A stretch of DNA of 64,000 nucleotides, taken from NCBI GenBank assembly GCA_028287785.1, contig JAQBOZ010000030.1:62001-126000 (forward strand), given 5' to 3'. This stretch comes from Chlorobiota bacterium. Its GTDB lineage: Bacteria; Bacteroidota; Ignavibacteria; OLB7. Under the pieces are notes generated by a model that saw nothing but the letters and a program-made list of their open reading frames with translations, made no database searches and was not told the origin of the DNA. Within the stretch, counting starts at the first letter, position 1. Each line of letters begins with the position of its first letter. The position numbers and the translations under genes are program-made. Shown here in pieces: positions 18,420 through 27,153 of this stretch.

Positions 18420-19358
18420 ATGGCGAACGAAATACTACAGGACAGCAAAACCATAGAAGCACCACCGGGAGTCGTCAACGGCAACGGGGGGGAGGCCGAG
18501 GTGAAAAAGCCCGATACGCGCGTCCGCTGGGGCACGCTGATCAAATATCTGCTGATTGCCATCGTGGCGATGTTTCTGCTGCTGGTGCTTCTGGACAAGG
18601 TCCTGATGCCCTGGTATGTGAAGCTCGGTGCGGTGGAATCGGTTCCCAATGTGGTCGGCCTGCCGTTCGCCGAGGCGTCCGGCAAGCTCCAGAAGCTCGG
18701 GTTCGAGGTGAAGAAGGGGGAGCCGCGCTTCGACGATCGCTATCCGGCGGGGACGGTGGTGATGCAGCTTCCGTACGGGCAGACCCAGACGAAGCAGGGA
18801 CGGCGGATCTATCTGACGGTGAGTCGCGGGACGGAGATGATCCCGATGATCGATCTTCTCGGCATGCCTCTGCGCGAGGCCCGCATCAACCTGATGCGGA
18901 ACGGGTTCGAGCTGGGGGAGATGACCTACGAGCATAACGACACGATGATGAAGGATCTGATCTACGCCCAGAGCATCCCCTCGAAGGTGGGCGCCCGTCC
19001 CGGAGCAACGGTGGACGTGATGATCAGCCGCGGGCCAAGCACCCGCTTCACCATGATGCCGAACCTTCTCTCGCTGGATATCGAGCAGGCAAGAACGCGC
19101 CTCGAAAACGCCGGCATCGTCCTTGGCGTCATCCGCTACAAGGATGATCCCGCCTACGTCAAGAACACGGTGATCGAGCAGGCGATCGCCCCCTACACGC
19201 AGGTGGCCCAGGGAGCCGCCGTCGATGTCACCATCTCCGGAACCCCCGACGCCGATGAGAGCGTCTTCTCCGATGAGGATGAGGGCGATGGCCCGGCGGT
19301 GCATAACATCGCCCCGAGCAAACCTGCCGCCAAGCCGACCCCGCCGGCACACAAATAA
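18420..19358 (+). CDS. Single-pass membrane protein with three PASTA domains
   Basis: The 312-residue protein has a 38-residue cytoplasmic tail, one membrane helix at about 40-58 (LLIAIVAMFLLLVLL) and three extracytoplasmic PASTA domains (about 74-142, 145-214 and 215-287). Each begins with a phrase like VPNVVGLPFAEASGKLQKLGF and ends with a strand like IYLTVSRG. PASTA domains of kinases and penicillin-binding proteins bind peptidoglycan fragments. Here there is no kinase or transpeptidase domain, so it is a stand-alone PASTA protein, common in Bacteroidota. The C-terminus is acidic and then Pro/Ala/Lys-rich. It is followed by an MFS gene on the same strand. Confidence 0.9.
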   Translation: MANEILQDSKTIEAPPGVVNGNGGEAEVKKPDTRVRWGTLIKYLLIAIVAMFLLLVLLDKVLMPWYVKLGAVESVPNVVGLPFAEASGKLQKLGFEVKKGEPRFDDRYPAGTVVMQLPYGQTQTKQGRRIYLTVSRGTEMIPMIDLLGMPLREARINLMRNGFELGEMTYEHNDTMMKDLIYAQSIPSKVGARPGATVDVMISRGPSTRFTMMPNLLSLDIEQARTRLENAGIVLGVIRYKDDPAYVKNTVIEQAIAPYTQVAQGAAVDVTISGTPDADESVFSDEDEGDGPAVHNIAPSKPAAKPTPPAHK

Positions 19359-19448
19359 TCGATCCCGTCATCAGCGACTCAATGCCGGCCGTCTCCCAGT
19401 GAGATGGCCGGCGGGCATATCCATCATATCCAACGGTAATCCGGGCCG

Positions 19449-20735
19449 GTGAAGCACATGGGGATAGTCGATCGCCTCTACCATCGCTTCTTTCTGGGCC
19501 GTCGCGATCTTCTCCTTCTCTGGATCGGCCAGCTTGCCTCCGGGTTCGGCGACTCCCTTGCGTCAATCGGCTTCCTCTTTCTGATCCTCGATCTTACCGG
19601 CTCGGAACGGAAGGTCGGGACCTTCCAGATGGTCGCCTATATTCCGATTGTCCTCTTCGGGCTGGCCGCCGGCGTCTATGTGGACAGGAGGGACCGGAAG
19701 CGGGTGATGCTGATCGCCGATGGCGGGCGGGCCCTGGCGCTTGGCCTGCTGCCGGTCGCGGCGATGACCGGCAGCCTTGGCGTGGCATGGGCCGGCGGCA
19801 CGGTGATGATCGTCACCACGCTTACCACCTTCTTCAATCCCGCATACAACTCAGCCCTTCCGATCATCGTTGATGATCCCGCGAAGCTCTTCGGCGTAAA
19901 CGCCGTGATGCAGTCGTCGCGGCAGTTCGCGTCGATCGCCGGGCCGATCTTCGCTGCAATCGGCGTGGGGCAGCGGGGGCCGATCGTCCTGCTGTCGGTC
20001 AACGCGATCACCTACCTGGTATCGTTTCTCTCCATCAGCACCATCAGGACCAGGCTTGCCACCGGCAATCCGGCCCGCATCCGCTTTGCCGAGCTTCGGG
20101 AGGATGCGATGGTGGGGCTGCGGACGGTGATGGGGAACCGGAGCGTGCGGTGGGTGTTTCTGGTATCGCTGATAAACAACCTGCTGCTGATGGGGCCCGC
20201 CATCGTTGGAACGCCGCTGCTGGTGAAGAAGGTGTTTCACGGCTCGCTCGGCGATTTTGCGCTGATCGAGTTGATGTACGCGCTCGGCATGACCCTTACC
20301 GGGCTGATCCTCCACCGGCTGCCGCCGATCAGGAAGGTGGGGCGCCTCTGGGCAATCGGCCTGACGTTCGACGGGTTTACGTTCGTTCTCTATCTGCTGG
20401 CGGGCAATCTGGCGATGCTCAACATCGCCACGTTCATCCATGCGCTGGCGATTCCCCTCATCATCGTCTCCCGCGCCACCATCATCCAGCGACTTGTCCA
20501 GCGCGAGCTTCTCGGCAGGGCATTCGGCTATATCGATATCGCGGTCTACGGCGTTACCGCCCTCTCCGCCGGCATCACGGGGTTCGTCAGCGCCGCGATC
20601 GGGCCGTTGCTGACGATCGTCTTCGGCGGCGTGCTGGCCGGCATCTGCGGCATCTGCGCGCTGATGCTGAAGCCGGTGCAGCGGATCGTGTTCGATGATG
20701 CCGAATCCCTCCCCACGGCCGGGACGGGAGCGTAA
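19449..20735 (+). CDS. Major facilitator superfamily transporter
   Basis: The 428-residue protein has about twelve membrane helices. The motif between helices 2 and 3 reads GVYVDRRDRKRVM, the usual MFS motif A position, and FNPAYNSALPIIV resembles the MFS_3 group that includes EntS-like and macrolide efflux pumps. It is probably a drug or siderophore exporter, but the substrate is not determinable. A second possible start is the ATG four codons in (M4). Confidence 0.87.
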   Translation: MKHMGIVDRLYHRFFLGRRDLLLLWIGQLASGFGDSLASIGFLFLILDLTGSERKVGTFQMVAYIPIVLFGLAAGVYVDRRDRKRVMLIADGGRALALGLLPVAAMTGSLGVAWAGGTVMIVTTLTTFFNPAYNSALPIIVDDPAKLFGVNAVMQSSRQFASIAGPIFAAIGVGQRGPIVLLSVNAITYLVSFLSISTIRTRLATGNPARIRFAELREDAMVGLRTVMGNRSVRWVFLVSLINNLLLMGPAIVGTPLLVKKVFHGSLGDFALIELMYALGMTLTGLILHRLPPIRKVGRLWAIGLTFDGFTFVLYLLAGNLAMLNIATFIHALAIPLIIVSRATIIQRLVQRELLGRAFGYIDIAVYGVTALSAGITGFVSAAIGPLLTIVFGGVLAGICGICALMLKPVQRIVFDDAESLPTAGTGA

Positions 20736-20787
20736 CCGCGCGACCGGAAGATCACCACCCGTTCCCGAATCAGATTCATTTGATCCC

Positions 20788-21909
20788 TCAGTCAATTCCC
20801 AGACGTTGCAGCCGCGTCGGCTCGCGGTGGATTGCATCGAGCGAAAAATCCGCGATCAGATCGATCGGCCTGCACGGTTCGTTCAGCCCGCGCAGCCCGC
20901 AGCTCCACGCCAGCCAGCCGATGACCTCGTCGGGGGAATGCCCTGCCCCCCGCAGCTCCGCGATCGACACGGAGCCGTGCCGTTTTGCCAGCCTGACGTT
21001 ATCGGGCCCCAGGATCAGCGGGACGTGGGCGTAGGCTGGGCGCGGCGCGCCGAATGCATCGAACAGAAGGAGCTGCCGGGGGGTGGAGGAGAGGAGGTCA
21101 TCGCCGCGAAGGACGTGGGTGATTCCCATCGCGATATCGTCCAGCACAACGGCAAGCTGGTAACCGGGGATATTATCGGCGCGGGCGATGATGAAATCCC
21201 CCGTGGTTTCATGGAGATGCTCGCGGCGATCGCCATGCACACGATCGTGGAAGGATGTGGCTTCCCCGGCCGCCACTCTGAAGCGGATTGCCGGCTCCTT
21301 GGTTTGCCGCCGTTCCCCGCGTTCGGCTTCGCTCATATCGCGGCAGTATCCGGGATAGTGCTGACCGGCTTCCCCATGAGGGGCGCTGGCGATATCGTGC
21401 AGGTTTTTTCGCGAGCAGAAACACTCGTAGGCCAGCCCGCGATTTCGGAGATCGGCGATGACATCGTGGTACAGGGCGAACCGGTTGGACTGAAAGTACC
21501 CGGGGGACATCGGGTTGTCCCAGTCCAGGCCAAGCCAGTGGAGGTCGCGGATGATGCCGGCGGCAGCCCCTTCCACCGCTCGCAGAGGGTCCAGATCCTC
21601 GATGCGGAGGATGATCTCACCGCCGACCGAGCGCATCTGAAGCCACGCAAGCAGGAAGGATCGCGCGTTGCCGAGATGGAGATAGCCGGTGGGGCTGGGA
21701 GCAAGACGGCCGCGCGGCGTGGATGCGACAGCGTTGTTGATGTCAGTGTCGGTGCAAGCGTTAGTATCAGTGTCGGTGCAAACATTAGTATCAGTGCAAG
21801 CGTCGGGGCAGGTTTCAAACCTGCCCCGACAGTCACGACTACGACAACAACTGTCGCAACTACGACCGCTCAAATCACTACGCTGACTACTATTGCTAAA
21901 ATCTTCCAT
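20788..21909 (-). CDS. gluQ: Glutamyl-Q tRNA(Asp) synthetase with repeat-derived N-terminal extension
   Basis: The enzyme activates glutamate and attaches it to the queuosine base of tRNA(Asp). The core starts near residue 66 with RGRLAPSPTGYLHLGNA, containing the HIGH-like HLGN. CFC and YPGYC form the zinc site, and RLAKRHGS occupies the KMSKS position. With ATG 21909 the protein has 373 residues, about 70 more than usual. The extra N-terminus is Cys/Asp/Thr-rich with 8-residue repeats (CTDTDTNA type), encoded by 24-bp DNA repeats and a 29-bp palindrome. No other start codon precedes the conserved core. ATG 21909 overlaps the upstream rraA-like gene by 14 bp, suggesting coupling. Confidence 0.92.
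   Translation of the reverse strand: MEDFSNSSQRSDLSGRSCDSCCRSRDCRGRFETCPDACTDTNVCTDTDTNACTDTDINNAVASTPRGRLAPSPTGYLHLGNARSFLLAWLQMRSVGGEIILRIEDLDPLRAVEGAAAGIIRDLHWLGLDWDNPMSPGYFQSNRFALYHDVIADLRNRGLAYECFCSRKNLHDIASAPHGEAGQHYPGYCRDMSEAERGERRQTKEPAIRFRVAAGEATSFHDRVHGDRREHLHETTGDFIIARADNIPGYQLAVVLDDIAMGITHVLRGDDLLSSTPRQLLLFDAFGAPRPAYAHVPLILGPDNVRLAKRHGSVSIAELRGAGHSPDEVIGWLAWSCGLRGLNEPCRPIDLIADFSLDAIHREPTRLQRLGID
21738..21830. repeat. 24-bp repeats plus a 29-bp palindrome inside the 5' end of gluQ
   Basis: Units of about 24 bp (AGTGTCGGTGCAAGCGTTAG and variants) occur two and a half times from 21738 to 21800. They are followed by a perfect palindrome at 21802-21830, with 14-bp arms (GTCGGGGCAGGTTT) around a single C. 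The latter looks like a dispersed REP-like palindrome of the GGGGCAGG-type found in several phyla. Both are read in frame as the gluQ N-terminal extension. Confidence 0.8.
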
Positions 21910-22561
21910 ACTGATCGAACAGTGAGCGGGCGCCACCGCCGGCGAGGAGACCCCGCTGCGTCGCGGCCTCTTCCGTAAACGCCGTCTCCAGCTCATGATA
22001 AACCATCGCAAAATGCTCGCGGGGGATGGCGATCACGCCGTTGGCATCGCCGAAGAGAATATCGCCCGGCCGGATGATCACGCCACCGCACAGTACCGTG
22101 ACATCGTATGCCGCCATATGGCCGCGCCGCCGGATATCCTTGATACAGCGTCCCGTGCCGAACACCGGAAAATCGAGCGCCGCGATCTGCTCCATATCCC
22201 TCACGCCTCCATTGACCGCGGCGGCAACCGCCCCACGCGATTGCGCCCGCGCGCTCATCATTCCCCCCCAGAGCGCGGCATCCACCGGCTCATCGGCCGC
22301 CACGATCACGAACGCGCCGCTCGGGATGGCGTCGATCATCTCCAGCAGCGTGTCGATCTCCACGTATTCCGACGTGGGGACCACGCGGCATGGGAACGCC
22401 GGCCCGCAGATCTTCAGGGAGGGGATCATGGGGAGGGACTGGATTGCGTCATCCAGCGCGCCGCTCGGCAGGCCGAGGCGTTCCATTGTATCGGAAATCA
22501 GCGGGGAATAAAATCTGAGCATCCCTCCCAGCATCGCCATCAATTCCGTCGGTTCGTTCAT
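21896..22561 (-). CDS. RraA family protein (4-hydroxy-4-methyl-2-oxoglutarate aldolase-like)
   Basis: The 221-residue protein has the RraA fold signature GGVRDMEQIAALDFPVFGTG, whose Arg-Asp pair binds substrate and metal in the HMG/CHA aldolases, and VIIRPGDILFGDANGVIAIP. Family members are class II aldolases of aromatic degradation, oxaloacetate decarboxylases, or the RNase E inhibitor RraA. The last is less likely because of the intact aldolase-type motif. ATG 22561 was chosen because the family N-terminus (YSPLISDTMERLG) follows closely. The frame runs further upstream without coding character. It is cotranscribed and overlapping with gluQ. Confidence 0.85.
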   Translation of the reverse strand: MNEPTELMAMLGGMLRFYSPLISDTMERLGLPSGALDDAIQSLPMIPSLKICGPAFPCRVVPTSEYVEIDTLLEMIDAIPSGAFVIVAADEPVDAALWGGMMSARAQSRGAVAAAVNGGVRDMEQIAALDFPVFGTGRCIKDIRRRGHMAAYDVTVLCGGVIIRPGDILFGDANGVIAIPREHFAMVYHELETAFTEEAATQRGLLAGGGARSLFDQYGRF

Positions 22562-23283
22562 ATGTCGTGCAATCGTATATCCGGGCAACGGCCCCCGTAA
22601 GCCTGGCCGGCGGACGTATGTCGCGGCCGGTAAAATACACCCGGAATATCGTTCCTGATACGGCCGATGAAATCGGCAATTATTTCCTTTGTCTCGACGG
22701 GAATATATCACCGGTGAGAAATTCGGGAATCGTATGCGATTATTCAAAAGCTGCCGGTAACTGACCAGGGAGAGCAAGCTGATGGTGATGTTGGTCTTGA
22801 ACAACCATTTCATCACGCGCGGCATCGATGAGGCGATCGTCCCTGAAATATTCAGCGGCCAAGCAGTGAGACCGACCTTGTGAGCGGAAGAGCGGAGAAA
22901 ATGCGGCCCTCGTACTGTTTACGCGCGAGGGCCTTTCGATAGCGGCGTCATCGGCCGCTACGAAACGAAGGCATGAACTTTCCGTTATGAATCAAACGCC
23001 GCGCCGATCGATATCAGACAACCGCTGCTTTCCAGGTTCCCATAATGGCATTCCGTTGTATCCTCCGTGCCGTCAGGAATAACAACGTTGCCCGTGTACA
23101 GGTTGCTGGAGGTCTTCACCGCGTCCTGCTTCCACCACACAGCGGCGATCCGAGGCTGTGGATCGTCTGGAAGGACTGTTAAGATATCATCTGAAAGCCT
23201 GGAAAATTACTTCCGATGAAATCCGGATCTATTATCATTTTGTCCGCGATATTTTTCTGAATCACTAATTAATTGGAGAAACA
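22562..23283. other. Long gene-poor interval with possible gene remnants
   Basis: About 720 bp without a full gene. It has AT-richer composition than its surroundings (22600-22760 and 23180-23280). A 33-codon plus-strand frame starts at ATG 22782 (preceded by GGGAG) and ends at 22883, followed by a hairpin (GGCCCTCG 22905-22912 with CGAGGGCC 22926-22933). A minus-strand open stretch at 22985-23206 is listed separately. The interval may be a site of gene decay. Confidence 0.5.
22985..23206 (-). pseudogene. Possible C-terminal gene fragment without a start codon
   Basis: On the minus strand a 73-codon frame is open between a stop at 23207-23209 and the stop at 22985-22987, with codon use and composition that look coding: it reads PRIAAVWWKQDAVKTSSNLY, then an NVVIPDGTED segment, then ECHYGNLESSGCLISIGAAF. 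No ATG, GTG or TTG precedes the plausible domain, apart from an internal GTG. It may be the remnant of a larger protein. No family is recognised. Confidence 0.35.
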
Positions 23284-23730
23284 ATGGAAGCGAACGCGCA
23301 ACACGAGGATGAACCGACCGGGAACGACGATGAGCCGATGACCCCGCATCTCGGGAATATCGCCTTCTGGGTTAATGATTTCGAGAACATGCGGAAATTC
23401 TACAGCGAGGTAATCGGGGTGCCGGAGCGGGCATCGAGCGGGGGACACGTCTATTATGTGCAGGATGGCTTCTCCTTTTCGATCATCAGAATGGGGTTCG
23501 ATCCTCCCAGGCGCGGCTGGAGCCGCTGCCCTCACGATCCATCGCTCGGCGTTACCTGGGACCCCTATATCACTTTCTACGTTCCCGATCTTGCCGCCGC
23601 CATCCAGCGCTGCCGCCAGGCCGGCATTGCGATGAAGAGCGATGAACCGTTCTCGCTTGGCGAGGGCTACGGGATGTCGATCGATGTGATGGACCCGGAT
23701 GGCAACCCGGTGGCGCTTACCGAGCTTTAG
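23284..23730 (+). CDS. VOC (glyoxalase/bleomycin resistance) family protein
   Basis: The 148-residue protein has a single VOC fold made of two beta-alpha-beta modules: HLGNIAFWVNDFENMRKFY in the first, and YITFYVPDLAAAIQRCRQAG with the terminal MDPDGNPVALTEL in the second. ATG 23284 follows TTGGAGAAACA, a good ribosome binding site. Substrate is unknown; members bind metals and act in detoxification or ring cleavage. The gene is not contiguous with others on the same strand. Confidence 0.85.
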   Translation: MEANAQHEDEPTGNDDEPMTPHLGNIAFWVNDFENMRKFYSEVIGVPERASSGGHVYYVQDGFSFSIIRMGFDPPRRGWSRCPHDPSLGVTWDPYITFYVPDLAAAIQRCRQAGIAMKSDEPFSLGEGYGMSIDVMDPDGNPVALTEL

Positions 23731-23987
23731 CGCCGGTAGTACAATGCGCCGGAGAAGGATGGGCCAGCGGGGCGTCTGTTTCATCGAGAGCCCGCAGGGC
23801 GGAAAACGTGCGGGGATCGCATCACCATCACGGCGATGCAATCCCCGGCATCAATCGATAATGTTCAGGTTGCGATCTCCTGGAATCGGAACCTGAACTA
23901 TCGAACGATCATTTCCCAAATCTGTTGCCCTCACGCTGACGAAAGTTACCTCGGCGGGTGGGGGGGAGTATAGGACGATACGTGGGA

Positions 23988-24857
23988 TCAGAGGTGCTTT
24001 CCCATCATGCTTTCACGGAACTCCTGCGGCGTCATTCCGGTGTGCTTGCGGAAGAAGCGGCTGAAATAGGAGGGATCGTCGAAGTTGAGCTGGAAGGCGA
24101 TCTCCTTGACGCTTGCATCGGTGTGATAGAGCAGCCGTTTGGTTTCCAGGATGATCCGCTCCTGGATCAACTCGCCGATGGTGGTTCCCAGGAGCTTCCT
24201 CACGGTGCTGTTCAGGTGGTTCCGCGAAACGCAGAGGAGTTCCGCGTAGGCGGCCGGAGCATGGAGGGTGACGAAATGGCGATCGATCAGCCGCATGAGC
24301 TTTACGATCAGCTCGTGCGCCGGGCGCCCATCATCGGCAACGCCGTTGCCGGCCTCGAACAGCCGCTGCGCCTGGACCAGGAAGATGCCGAAACAGGCCC
24401 GGAGCATCTCCTCGCGATGCGGACGATCGGATTCGAACTCGCCGCGCAGCAGGCCGATCGTCTCAAGAACACGGGCCGCGTCGCCGGGGCCGGGTCTCAG
24501 GATGGGGCTGTGCGATCCGTGGGTCAGCAGCGGCAGCTCCGGGCGGATATGACCAAGCGTGTGAAACTCCGGCGTGAAGAGGAGGATGAACCCGTGCGAG
24601 CCGCTGCCCCGGCGCACCAGATGAACCTGTCCGGGGTTGACGAAGTGGAGGGAGTCGTCCTCGATGGGATATTCCCGAAAGTCGATATCGTGCCAGCCGC
24701 CTCCCCGCGCAAAGTAGAAGATCTCGTGATAGTTGTGCCGGTGTGGTTTCGACGCATCGTAGCCGCCGTCGGTCGTCTCCAGAACAAGGAAGCGAAACGG
24801 GAGCGAGAGATTATCTCCCTGATGAAGATCGTACGATGGAATCGATGCCGTGCTCAT
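23988..24857 (-). CDS. AraC family transcriptional regulator
   Basis: The 289-residue protein has an N-terminal cupin-like sensing domain (KPHRHNYHEIFYFARGGG, about residues 32-49) and a C-terminal pair of helix-turn-helix motifs, with VSRNHLNSTVRKLLGTTIGE and IAFQLNFDDPSYFSRFFRKH. ATG 24857 was preferred to 24941 because the cupin domain begins soon after; the upstream codons are arginine-rich and do not look like the family. The ligand is unknown. The S41 peptidase lies upstream on the same strand. Confidence 0.9.
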   Translation of the reverse strand: MSTASIPSYDLHQGDNLSLPFRFLVLETTDGGYDASKPHRHNYHEIFYFARGGGWHDIDFREYPIEDDSLHFVNPGQVHLVRRGSGSHGFILLFTPEFHTLGHIRPELPLLTHGSHSPILRPGPGDAARVLETIGLLRGEFESDRPHREEMLRACFGIFLVQAQRLFEAGNGVADDGRPAHELIVKLMRLIDRHFVTLHAPAAYAELLCVSRNHLNSTVRKLLGTTIGELIQERIILETKRLLYHTDASVKEIAFQLNFDDPSYFSRFFRKHTGMTPQEFRESMMGKHL

Positions 24858-24979
24858 TGCGTCCCGCTGATGAATGCGATCCGTGCCATGCCGCCGATGC
24901 GCGACCGGCGATCGTTCCGGGGCTCCGCGACGAATATTCAATCAACAAACACGGAACGGCTCGTTAATTCTCGCCCGGC

Positions 24980-26491
24980 TCAATGTTCGATATGGAAATC
25001 ACCGGCCGGAGGATCGGCTTTCCTCCGTTGCAGGACCAGATTGAGCGCGTAGGCCATCACCGGATCGCGTCCGGCAATGATGTCGTCGATCGCCGGCGCG
25101 ATCGGGTGATCCGGTATCACCCCGCCGGTAAATCGGCCGGAGATGGCGAGCGTGCTTTTGACGAGCGGTATTCTCAGCCGTATCCCCGTGTTGGGCAGTT
25201 TCCCGAAGGCATAAAGGCCGGTGACGCCGCCACGGTACGCCGCTCCCGCCTCCTCGCCGATAAACTCCCCGCGTTGCCGACCCTTCACCATTGCCGCGAA
25301 ATGTCCTGCCGCCGATTGCGTTCCGCCATCGATCAGCACGTAGACGCGGCCGTTGAAGTTCGCGGCGCTGGGCTGCTGGAGATCGAGGAGCGGAAAGTTC
25401 TTCCAGACCAGCCTGCCCGCGCTGTCGGGGACCGAGGATTCCGGGAAGCCGGGATAGAAGGAGCTGGAATCGTAGCGGAGATCCGGGAGCCTGGTGGCGC
25501 GCGTCACTTCCAGGCGTTCCAGCCAGGGGAAGGGCTTATTGGTGAGATAGGAGTAGAGGAGGGGGCCGTTGAAGGATGAGCCGCCGTGATTGTCGCGGAG
25601 ATCGATCACCACATCGCGCACGCTCAGATCCCTGATGGCGGCGAACGCGGAATCGATGAACAGGGAGAACCTGGTTCCCGCGAACTCGATGATCTGGTCG
25701 TCGAATGTCCTGAGCGTGAGGATGGCGATGCTCCCATCGACCCGCATCTCCAGCGGATGCAGCGCGGCGGCGGGGATCTGATCGGCGGTTCCGTACCGGC
25801 CGGCGCGTATCTCCCCGATGGTCCGCAACGGCAGCGCCGCGATGGTGACGATGCTTCTGCGTCCGGTTGTCCGGTTCAGCATCTCCATTCTGAAGCTGTC
25901 GGGACGGGCGATGGCGTTATGATAAAGCCCCTGGAAATACTCCCCCAGCTCATGATACTTGGCGGTCAGGTTGGTCCCATCGGCGGTGATGGACGTGAGG
26001 AGCGTTTCGATGATCCGTCGCGCCGGCGTCCCGTTGATGGAGAGAATACGGGCGCCGACCGGCAGCGCGGAATCGCGGCTGTAATTTTTGTAGAGATAAA
26101 GATCGCCCGCCGTGTATCGGAATTCCAGCGGTAGAAATATCCCGTTGCGATCGCGTTCGTTTTCGTAGCGATCGGACGCCCGGATCACCGTATGCTGATC
26201 GCGGATATCGACCACAAGCGGCTTGAGAATCCCGTACAGAAACTCCCGTTCGGTCATCGCCGAATCGAGCCGGAGCGCGGCGTTGCCGAAGAGGGAATCG
26301 AACCGTGGTTTCGTCGTATAGCGATAAAGGCCGGGATGTGCCCCCTCCAGGCTGCGCCGGAACAACTCGAAATCCTGACGGAGCTGCGCCGGTGAAAACG
26401 TGGCCGATGTGTCGTAGCCTGTCGTGATTCGCTCCTGCGCGCGCATGGTCCCTGGAAGCAGGAGCGCGAGGAGAAGGAGGATTTGTTTCAT
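24980..26491 (-). CDS. S41 family (tail-specific type) peptidase, secreted
   Basis: The protein is 503 residues from ATG 26491, with a signal peptide (MKQILLLLALLLPGTMRAQ). A helical N-terminal region (about 20-120) precedes a possible PDZ-like segment (LPVGARILSINGTPARRI). The S41 core contains VVIDLRDNHGGSS and VYVLIDGGTQSAAGHFAA, in which the Ser of TQSAAG is the likely nucleophile. Family members cleave near C-termini in the periplasm. It ends in a polar tail without a sorting domain. Confidence 0.88.
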   Translation of the reverse strand: MKQILLLLALLLPGTMRAQERITTGYDTSATFSPAQLRQDFELFRRSLEGAHPGLYRYTTKPRFDSLFGNAALRLDSAMTEREFLYGILKPLVVDIRDQHTVIRASDRYENERDRNGIFLPLEFRYTAGDLYLYKNYSRDSALPVGARILSINGTPARRIIETLLTSITADGTNLTAKYHELGEYFQGLYHNAIARPDSFRMEMLNRTTGRRSIVTIAALPLRTIGEIRAGRYGTADQIPAAALHPLEMRVDGSIAILTLRTFDDQIIEFAGTRFSLFIDSAFAAIRDLSVRDVVIDLRDNHGGSSFNGPLLYSYLTNKPFPWLERLEVTRATRLPDLRYDSSSFYPGFPESSVPDSAGRLVWKNFPLLDLQQPSAANFNGRVYVLIDGGTQSAAGHFAAMVKGRQRGEFIGEEAGAAYRGGVTGLYAFGKLPNTGIRLRIPLVKSTLAISGRFTGGVIPDHPIAPAIDDIIAGRDPVMAYALNLVLQRRKADPPAGDFHIEH

Positions 26492-26562
26492 CTGAGGATT
26501 TCGTGGGAATCGCACGGCGCCGCCGCCGGTGTATAATGCTCAAAATATACGATGATCCGTCG

Positions 26563-26583
26563 GGGGACGTTTAAAACGTCCCC
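26563..26583 (-). terminator. Palindromic hairpin downstream of arsR
   Basis: A 10-bp arm (GGGGACGTTT) pairs with its exact complement around a single A. It lies 32 bp beyond the arsR stop codon and 72 bp before the S41 gene start, both on the minus strand, so termination of the arsR transcript is likely. Confidence 0.5.
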
Positions 26584-26614
26584 TTACAAACGTCCCACGT
26601 CTCCCGACAAACCA

Positions 26615-27043
26615 TCAGCAGCACGCGCCGGCATTTTTCGTCGCGTCCTTCCGTATGCCGGACGGTATCGGCGCTCCCTCCAGCGGCGTCGGGAGCTTCG
26701 GCGCGCAGCAGACCCTGACCAGCCGACCGCGGTCCTTTTCCATCTGCGGGTCACGGGCCAGCCACCGGCGCACTTCTCCGAGAATATGCGCGGCCGATGG
26801 ATCGGCGGGTTCCACGATCCTGTAGTGAATCCACTTCCCATCCCTCCGCGAGCCCACGATTCCCGCCCGGCGCAGGTAGGCAAGATGTCTGGATATCTTC
26901 GGCTGATTTGTCTGAAGGATCTCCACGAAGAAGCAGACGCAGACCTCGCCATCGTTCATCAGATTCAGCAGCCGAAGCCGCGTCCTGTCCGCCAGGGCGC
27001 TGAACAACACTTCAAGATCGATCCCTTTCGTTCGCCCGCTCAT
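26615..27043 (-). CDS. arsR: ArsR family metalloregulator
   Basis: The 142-residue winged-helix repressor has LFSALADRTRLRLLNLM at residues 13-29 and the recognition segment TNQPKISRHLAYLRRAGIV. The arsenite-binding position of classical ArsR has C35-V-C37, but the third cysteine of the E. coli type (CVCDLC) is replaced. Further cysteine pairs are at the end (RVCCAPK and the terminal CC), so the metal site may be built partly from C-terminal residues. ATG 27043 follows GGAAG. It is divergent from arsI, and binding to the shared operator is expected to release on As(III) or methylarsenite. Confidence 0.9.
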   Translation of the reverse strand: MSGRTKGIDLEVLFSALADRTRLRLLNLMNDGEVCVCFFVEILQTNQPKISRHLAYLRRAGIVGSRRDGKWIHYRIVEPADPSAAHILGEVRRWLARDPQMEKDRGRLVRVCCAPKLPTPLEGAPIPSGIRKDATKNAGACC

Positions 27044-27065
27044 GGAGTCTTCCGGTAGAAAAAAA

Positions 27066-27089
27066 ACATATATGCGTTTGCAGATATGT
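27066..27089. promoter_or_regulatory. Imperfect palindrome, likely ArsR operator, in the arsR/arsI intergenic region
   Basis: The 24-bp site starts ACATATATGC and ends GCAGATATGT, with GTTT in the centre. It lies 23 bp before the arsR start and 65 bp before the arsI start, where an ArsR/SmtB dimer would control both directions. A further half-like ACATATGC lies at 27112-27119. Confidence 0.55.
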
Positions 27090-27153
27090 TGAAGCTTTGT
27101 ATGTTGCTTTACACATATGCCTGGACGAATATAAACCATTCGGAGAAACATCC

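Noticed and set aside
22562-22825. N-terminal extension of the RraA-like protein up to 22825
   Set aside because: The extra residues have no RraA similarity and the region is AT-richer; the family N-terminus begins near ATG 22561.
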